A stretch of DNA of 49,536 nt, from contig CAMDFC010000009.1 of assembly GCA_945897185.1 (NCBI GenBank), forward strand, positions 1 to 49,536. Direction: 5' to 3'. Below are positions 45,117-49,536 of the stretch, in pieces. The translations under genes and the position numbers were made by a program. Source of the DNA: Chitinophaga pinensis (GTDB lineage: Bacteria > Bacteroidota > Bacteroidia > Chitinophagales > Chitinophagaceae). How positions within the stretch are numbered: the first letter of the stretch is position 1; the number at the start of each line of letters is the position of its first letter. Below the pieces are notes generated by a model. The model saw nothing but the letters and a program-made list of their open reading frames with translations, did not search any database and was not told the origin of the DNA.

Positions 45117-45776
45117 ATGTCAGCAATAGAGACGATTAAAGTAGCGTTAGCAGATGATCACAAAATATTTAGAGAAGGTATCAAAATGGCTCTTTCCGGA
45201 AAGGAATACCTAAAAATTATTTGGGAGGCCGAGGATGGTAATGATTTGATTCACAAGATGAAGATAAAGCTACCGGATGTCCTTTTGATGGATATTCGGA
45301 TGCCTGAAATGGATGGTATCAATGCCATTTCTATCTTGAGAAAAGAATACGAAGAGGTTAGAATCATTGTTTTGACTATGTATGATGATCAGGAAATGAT
45401 CTCAAAAATGATGGAAATGGGAGCCAATGCTTATTTAACAAAAACCACAGATCCTGAAGAGATTTATAATGCCATTCTCACGTGCATGAATGATGATTTC
45501 TATTTTAACGACCTGTTGAATAAGGCTGTGTTAATGAAGTTGCAACAGAAAAAAACAACAAGGCAGTTTTATCCTAATCCAGTAAAATTTACGGAGAAAG
45601 AAATTAATATTTTAAAATTAATTGCTCAAGACAAGACAACTGAAGAAATTTCAAAAGAAGTATATCTTTCCCCAAGAACAATTGAGACCATCAGACAAAA
45701 TATGAAAACCAAAGTGGGGGTGAAGACCATTGCTGGCCTTATTATGTATGGCACGAGAAATAAATTGATTGATTAA
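45117..45776 (+). CDS. Orphan NarL/LuxR-type response regulator (RR-B)
   Basis: 219 aa from the ATG giving MSAIETIKVALADDH; an ATG 29 codons earlier would add a tail outside the receiver fold and is not used. Phosphoacceptor Asp59 in LMDIRMPEMDG; LuxR helix-turn-helix near the end (FTEKEINILKLIA...SPRTIETIRQNM). No kinase is beside it on the same strand. Its stop overlaps the convergent RR-C gene by four bases. It may be phosphorylated by HK-1 or HK-2. Confidence 0.9.
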   Translation: MSAIETIKVALADDHKIFREGIKMALSGKEYLKIIWEAEDGNDLIHKMKIKLPDVLLMDIRMPEMDGINAISILRKEYEEVRIIVLTMYDDQEMISKMMEMGANAYLTKTTDPEEIYNAILTCMNDDFYFNDLLNKAVLMKLQQKKTTRQFYPNPVKFTEKEINILKLIAQDKTTEEISKEVYLSPRTIETIRQNMKTKVGVKTIAGLIMYGTRNKLID

Positions 45777-46429
45777 ATCGATACAATACCGTGTTTGATG
45801 GCATACATGGCCAATCCAACCCTGCTTTTTACATCGAGTCTGGTAAATAAGTTGTCTCTCATGCCATCTATTGCCCGGGGGTTCATTTTTAGCTGCACTG
45901 CAACTTCTTTGTAAGTCAGTTCCGAGCAAACAAATTTCAAAAACTCTATTTCTTGGTCGGAAATTAAGATTTTGTCAATTGCATGAGCAGATTGTTCGTC
46001 TCTAAATAAGCCAGCCAGTTTACTGCTAGTTTGCGCTGAATAGTAATAGCCCTGCTCATGTACAGTTTGAATTGCGTGCATTAATTCTGTTGGATGGATG
46101 TCTTTTTTCATAAAACCTTTTACCCCTGCTTTTAAAAGTCTAATTAGTGCCAGCTCTGAATCATACATTGTAAGCATGATCACTTTTATCTCAGGATGGT
46201 TTTTTTGCAAGTACAAAGCAGTTTGATGACCGTCCATTTCTGGCATGTTTAAATCTAATATTACCAAATCAGGCGGGGTTGAAATTTTTATTTTACTAAT
46301 TAATTCTTTTCCATTGGAGCACTCTATAACAACCGAACAATTGTCAGAGTGATTTATTAAAGAAGCAAGCGCATTTCTCAATAAGATATGGTCGTCAACC
46401 ATGGCAACTTTAATTAATTCTTTTTTCAT
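45773..46429 (-). CDS. NarL/LuxR-type response regulator (RR-C), cognate to the kinase at 46426-47232
   Basis: 218 aa. Acidic pair VDDH, phosphoacceptor Asp59 in VILDLNMPEMDG, and LuxR helix-turn-helix ISDQEIEFLKFVC...NPRAIDGMRDNL. The turn SPRTxE of the other three regulators is NPRAID here, so its DNA contacts may differ. The ATG overlaps the kinase stop by 4 bases, implying coupled translation. Third gene of the second membrane-protein/kinase/regulator operon. Confidence 0.92.
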   Translation of the reverse strand: MKKELIKVAMVDDHILLRNALASLINHSDNCSVVIECSNGKELISKIKISTPPDLVILDLNMPEMDGHQTALYLQKNHPEIKVIMLTMYDSELALIRLLKAGVKGFMKKDIHPTELMHAIQTVHEQGYYYSAQTSSKLAGLFRDEQSAHAIDKILISDQEIEFLKFVCSELTYKEVAVQLKMNPRAIDGMRDNLFTRLDVKSRVGLAMYAIKHGIVSI

Positions 46430-47232
46430 TTGTTTTTTGTGTTTAGGGGTATAGAAATCAAAATGGTTGTTCCACTGTTTTCTTGAGAAATAATTTCAAA
46501 TTTTCCACCAACAATTTCTGATCGAGAGTAAACGTTTTTTAATCCCGACATCTTTCTAATTTGTTTTTTTTGATTTACTTTTATTTGATCAAATCCAATG
46601 CCATTGTCAATTACTTTCATTTTAAATAAGTCTGGCTCATAATATAGTTCAACTCTGATGTTGTTGGCTTGCGCATGTTTAAGAATATTGTTGCAAGCTT
46701 CTTGCATAATTCTTAATATAACCAAGTCCATCTTCTGGTCTAAGAAAAAGGGATCCCCAATTATTACTAAATCCACATCGTATATACCTGTTTTTCTGAG
46801 AACACTTATTTCGGACTCAATAGCGTTAATTAGACCATACTCAAGTAGTTGATTTCCGTCGAGTGATTTTGAAATATCGTTTAGGTCAATCAACGACTTA
46901 CTTATTAAATCGACTGCAAGTATTAATTTTTCTTGATTCTGTTCTTTTTTGTCTATGTAATTAGTGATCTGTAATTTGGCAAGCGTTAATCCTAGTGAGA
47001 TATTGTCATGAATTTCAGATGATATCTGGTTAAATGTGGTTTCTTGAATTTCTATTTTAGTTTCAAGTATTTTATTTTCAAAATCAAGTTTTAGTAATTC
47101 AATTCTTTGGGTTGACTCATATAATCCCTTTTTATATTTTTCAATTAGAAATAATATAGTAATTGCTAGTCCAAGAACAATCAATGAACTTAGTAATGTA
47201 ATGACAATAATTTTTAATTCCTCGTCTGCCAT
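46426..47232 (-). CDS. HisKA_3-type sensor histidine kinase with one membrane helix (HK-2)
   Basis: 268 aa. One N-terminal helix (residues 7-30), a coiled-coil-like linker (STQRIELLKLDFENKILETK), phosphoacceptor His75 in SSEIHDNISLGL, N box RIMQEACNNILKHA, G1 DNGIGFD and G2 MSGLKNVYSRS. No sensor domain is present. It starts 19 bases inside the end of the seven-helix gene and overlaps RR-C by 4 bases, the tightest operon of the window. Confidence 0.92.
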   Translation of the reverse strand: MADEELKIIVITLLSSLIVLGLAITILFLIEKYKKGLYESTQRIELLKLDFENKILETKIEIQETTFNQISSEIHDNISLGLTLAKLQITNYIDKKEQNQEKLILAVDLISKSLIDLNDISKSLDGNQLLEYGLINAIESEISVLRKTGIYDVDLVIIGDPFFLDQKMDLVILRIMQEACNNILKHAQANNIRVELYYEPDLFKMKVIDNGIGFDQIKVNQKKQIRKMSGLKNVYSRSEIVGGKFEIISQENSGTTILISIPLNTKNK

Positions 47233-47882
47233 TTTATTGATTTGATTATCGAGAAAAAAAGTGCTAAGTAAGCAATGTTACTTAGAAAGCTTAGCGAACC
47301 AATGATATTATTTGGTTTTGAAGATATTATTTGGAAGATTATATAATAGGGTGAAGCAATATTGATAAATAGGAATAAACCTATAGCAATGATTCTTTCA
47401 CTTTTTGCTCTTAATTCTGATTGGTCATGGGAAATTGAAAGCAAAAATCTAATGGTGAAAGTGTTTATAAAAATTAATTCAACACCAGTAAAAATTGTAT
47501 AGTAGGATTGTGTAAAATCCCAATCTTTTAAAAAAGTTAAGAATCCAAGTAAAAATAGAGAGATACAGATATATCTAGTTAATATTTTTTTATTTTTTAT
47601 ACCATTTATTTCAAAAAGAAAATTTGAGATAATAATAAATTCAACAAAGATGTAAATTAATTGCCACCATTTACTAATAGCAAAAAAGAATTCATTTCGT
47701 TTAAAAATAATGATCGTTACAATGTAAATAAGAGAATCAATAATAGAAAATAGTGACAAATACCAAAAGGTTTTTAATGAAAAGGGTTTTATATCATTTC
47801 GAAAACCTATGTAAAAAAGATAGATTGTAGTTAAAAACATAACTACTTTACTTATCCATGAAATTGCTTCTAAGTAAATCAT
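47214..47882 (-). CDS. Seven-helix membrane protein, putative sensor of HK-2 (7TM-2)
   Basis: 222 aa, ATG start, seven hydrophobic helices separated by short loops, no signal peptide and no soluble domain, ending in a short basic tail (KWQTRN). Homologous by eye to 7TM-1: LFSIIDSL in TM2, FVEFIIIS in TM3, TGVELIFIN in TM5. Acidic residues inside helices (D of TM2, E of TM3, E of TM5) are conserved between the two and are candidates for ligand or ion sensing. No known family is recognised. The gene overlaps HK-2, so the two products are probably made in equal amounts and interact. Confidence 0.8.
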   Translation of the reverse strand: MIYLEAISWISKVVMFLTTIYLFYIGFRNDIKPFSLKTFWYLSLFSIIDSLIYIVTIIIFKRNEFFFAISKWWQLIYIFVEFIIISNFLFEINGIKNKKILTRYICISLFLLGFLTFLKDWDFTQSYYTIFTGVELIFINTFTIRFLLSISHDQSELRAKSERIIAIGLFLFINIASPYYIIFQIISSKPNNIIGSLSFLSNIAYLALFFSIIKSIKWQTRN

Positions 47883-48150
47883 AATAATTACATCAAATCT
47901 ATACTGACTTAACTTTTTTCTATCTGTGAAAACACCTTAATTCAGGTGGAAAAAAACGAAATCAGGTTCAATTAATCTAAAATATGACATAACTATAAGA
48001 TAATCAATAGTTTATGTATTTTTACATAGGTTCCGTATTTTCCACATCTACATAATAGGGTGGATCTACTATACCTAAAGAGTATTAAATCAGCTAACAT
48101 TGCAAAAGATTCTGTAAAACCATTATCCCGTTTTTTTTAAATTCCGTTTT
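47883..48150. promoter_or_regulatory. Divergent control region between 7TM-2 and RR-D
   Basis: No gene seen. Contains CACCT-TAATTC-AGGTG (47933-47948) and a weaker repeat CATAACTAT...ATAGTTTATG around 47988-48016. Promoter boxes could not be assigned firmly on either strand. Confidence 0.3.
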
Positions 48151-48822
48151 ATGACCGAACAAATTAAGGTAGTTATAGCTGATGATCATGTGCTTTTTCG
48201 TGCAGGTGTCAAAGCCGCGCTTTCTGCGCATAAAGACATCAAAATGATTGCTGAGGCAGATAATGGCATGCAATTGCTGACTATCCTTAAGCACATTAAC
48301 CCGGATGTGATCTTATTGGATATTCAAATGCCAATCATGGATGGAATTGCTACACTTCCTGAAATTAAAAAGTTGTATCCTGATGTGAAGGTCATTATGC
48401 TTACCATGCACAACGACCATTCTATGATTTCCAAATTGATGGAGCTGGGAGCTAATTCTTATTTAACCAAGAATTCAGATTCTGAAATTATTTATCAGGC
48501 GGTAAAGACTGTCCATGAGCAGGAATACTTTTTCAATCAGCTTACCAATAAAGCGTTGATTGATGGCCTAAGAATAAAACGTCAGGTAGAGGCTACGCTG
48601 CCCACTGATGCAAAATTGACTGACAAAGAAATTTCTATACTTAGGATGATTTGTGAAGAAAAGAGTACAAAAGAAATTGCCGATTTGGTTGATTTGAGTC
48701 CGCGTACCGTGGAAGCAATTCGCGACAAGCTCAAGGTAAAGACAGGTGCAAAATCTCTGGCAGGTCTGGTGATGTATGCGGTAAAATCGGGCATCATCGA
48801 GAACCGACCCTTCGCCAATTAA
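48151..48822 (+). CDS. Orphan NarL/LuxR-type response regulator (RR-D)
   Basis: 223 aa. Acidic pair ADDH, phosphoacceptor Asp57 in LLDIQMPIMDG, LuxR helix-turn-helix LTDKEISILRMIC...SPRTVEAIRDKL. Closest in feel to RR-B, sharing LMELGANSYLTKNSD versus MMEMGANAYLTKTTD. Transcribed divergently from the second signalling operon and followed by the photolyase gene 46 bases downstream. No kinase is adjacent on its strand. Confidence 0.92.
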   Translation: MTEQIKVVIADDHVLFRAGVKAALSAHKDIKMIAEADNGMQLLTILKHINPDVILLDIQMPIMDGIATLPEIKKLYPDVKVIMLTMHNDHSMISKLMELGANSYLTKNSDSEIIYQAVKTVHEQEYFFNQLTNKALIDGLRIKRQVEATLPTDAKLTDKEISILRMICEEKSTKEIADLVDLSPRTVEAIRDKLKVKTGAKSLAGLVMYAVKSGIIENRPFAN

Positions 48823-48868
48823 TCTTATTTTTTCTCAACTTTACAACCTCAGCTTTGTTTAACTCTTT

Positions 48869-49536
48869 ATGATAAACAAGCCTGAGGTTGATATTTTTTG
48901 GTTCAGACGCGATTTGCGTCTGAATGATAATGTTGGTTTATTTCATGCACTCCAATCGGGCAGACCTATACTCCCCATTTTTATTTTTGACAGGCAAATT
49001 CTAGATAAGTTGGAAAAACCCAATGATTTGAGGGTTCAGTTTATACATGAAAGTCTTGATGAAATGAATAGTGTGCTGAAGACAGTAGGATCTGGCATGA
49101 CTGTTTTTTATGGAACACCTGATCAGGCGTTTTCTGAACTCCTTTCAACATATGCTGTTGGTTCTGTTTTTACGAACCACGACTATGAACCCTATGCCAT
49201 AAAAAGGGATCAGTCCATTGCTGATTTACTGTCTAGTCAGGGTATTGGTTTCTTTACGTATAAAGACCATGTGTTTTTTGAAAAAAAGGAAGTCACAAAA
49301 GAGGATGGCCTTCCTTATACTGTATTTACGCCTTATTCTAAGCGTTGGAAACTCAGGTTCTCTGAGCAAAAACCCCAACGTTTTCCCTCAGAAGAGTTAA
49401 CCAGTCAGTTTTTAAAGTACAGGTCTCCCGAGATTCCCTCTCTTTCTTCCATGGGTTTCAAACAAGCGGACTGCCTATATCCATCAAAGAAAGTGAATGA
49501 TGAAATTGTAAAGAATTATGCTGCAAACAGAGATTT
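48869..49536 (+). CDS. DNA photolyase (cryptochrome/photolyase family), 3' end outside window
   Basis: The frame is open from the ATG at 48869 to the window edge, 222 codons. The N-terminal antenna-domain signature DIFWFRRDLRLNDN is followed by LPIFIFD, VFTNHDYEPYA, and the PYTVFTPYSKRW segment typical of class I CPD photolyases. The FAD-binding domain lies beyond the edge. Repairs UV-induced pyrimidine dimers with blue light. It may share a transcript with RR-D. Confidence 0.93.
   Translation, partial: MINKPEVDIFWFRRDLRLNDNVGLFHALQSGRPILPIFIFDRQILDKLEKPNDLRVQFIHESLDEMNSVLKTVGSGMTVFYGTPDQAFSELLSTYAVGSVFTNHDYEPYAIKRDQSIADLLSSQGIGFFTYKDHVFFEKKEVTKEDGLPYTVFTPYSKRWKLRFSEQKPQRFPSEELTSQFLKYRSPEIPSLSSMGFKQADCLYPSKKVNDEIVKNYAANRD

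Overview
The window comes from a low-GC member of Bacteroidota, most likely the Chitinophagaceae. The evidence is the content (an Amt next to a bbp2-type porin, GIN/DUF2807 surface protein, a folK/deoxynucleoside kinase pair, a half-size TSUP transporter), the absence of Shine-Dalgarno sites in front of genes, and promoter boxes of the TTTG-N19/20-TAnnTTTG type, best seen in front of rpsT. Family placement is inference from protein flavour, not a computed phylogeny. No rRNA, insertion sequence, integrase, prophage or CRISPR array is visible. Most of the window is chromosomal housekeeping DNA.

Layout. 1-3.9 kb: the end of a DUF2807 surface protein, an initiator tRNA-Met on the minus strand, then era, a secreted protein and der on the plus strand. 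3.9-12.7 kb (minus): a nitrogen-assimilation block gltB, gltD, amt and a bbp2-like porin. 12.9-18.9 kb: gcvP (minus), a CxxCxxCC protein (plus), an MFS exporter, a deoxynucleoside kinase and folK (minus). 18.9-27.1 kb: sppA and an ABC-2 permease (plus), queG, a catalytically degenerate serine-hydrolase-like protein and a DEAD-box helicase (minus), with an orphan clpB 5' fragment between the last two, then a secreted protein plus lipoprotein pair (plus). 27.1-34.9 kb: TSUP half-transporter, a 35-residue crcB-like fragment, a DUF4878-like lipoprotein, phoH, rpe and a TPR lipoprotein (minus), a PD40 propeller (plus), a periplasmic-binding-like protein, guaA and rpsT (minus). 35.0-40.2 kb: sucA, sucB and an RsmB/NSUN-type methyltransferase (plus). 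40.2-42.1 kb: a lipoprotein and mnmA (minus).

42.1-48.8 kb is the most unusual part. Four NarL/LuxR-type response regulators lie within 7 kb. Two are in tight three-gene operons in the order seven-helix membrane protein, single-helix histidine kinase, response regulator. The two membrane proteins are recognisably homologous to each other, and neither kinase has a visible sensor domain. This suggests a split signalling module in which a separate seven-helix protein supplies the input. The two other regulators are orphans transcribed divergently from these operons behind long, dyad-rich intergenic regions. The 5' end of one membrane-protein gene looks frameshifted. The window ends inside a photolyase gene.

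How the genes work together: ammonium enters by porin and Amt and is fixed by GltBD; GcvP yields ammonium and one-carbon units; SucAB makes succinyl-CoA; Era, Der, the initiator tRNA, S20, MnmA, QueG and the RNA methyltransferase serve ribosome assembly and RNA modification. Several small remnants (clpB, possibly crcB, a dead hydrolase) suggest ongoing gene erosion.
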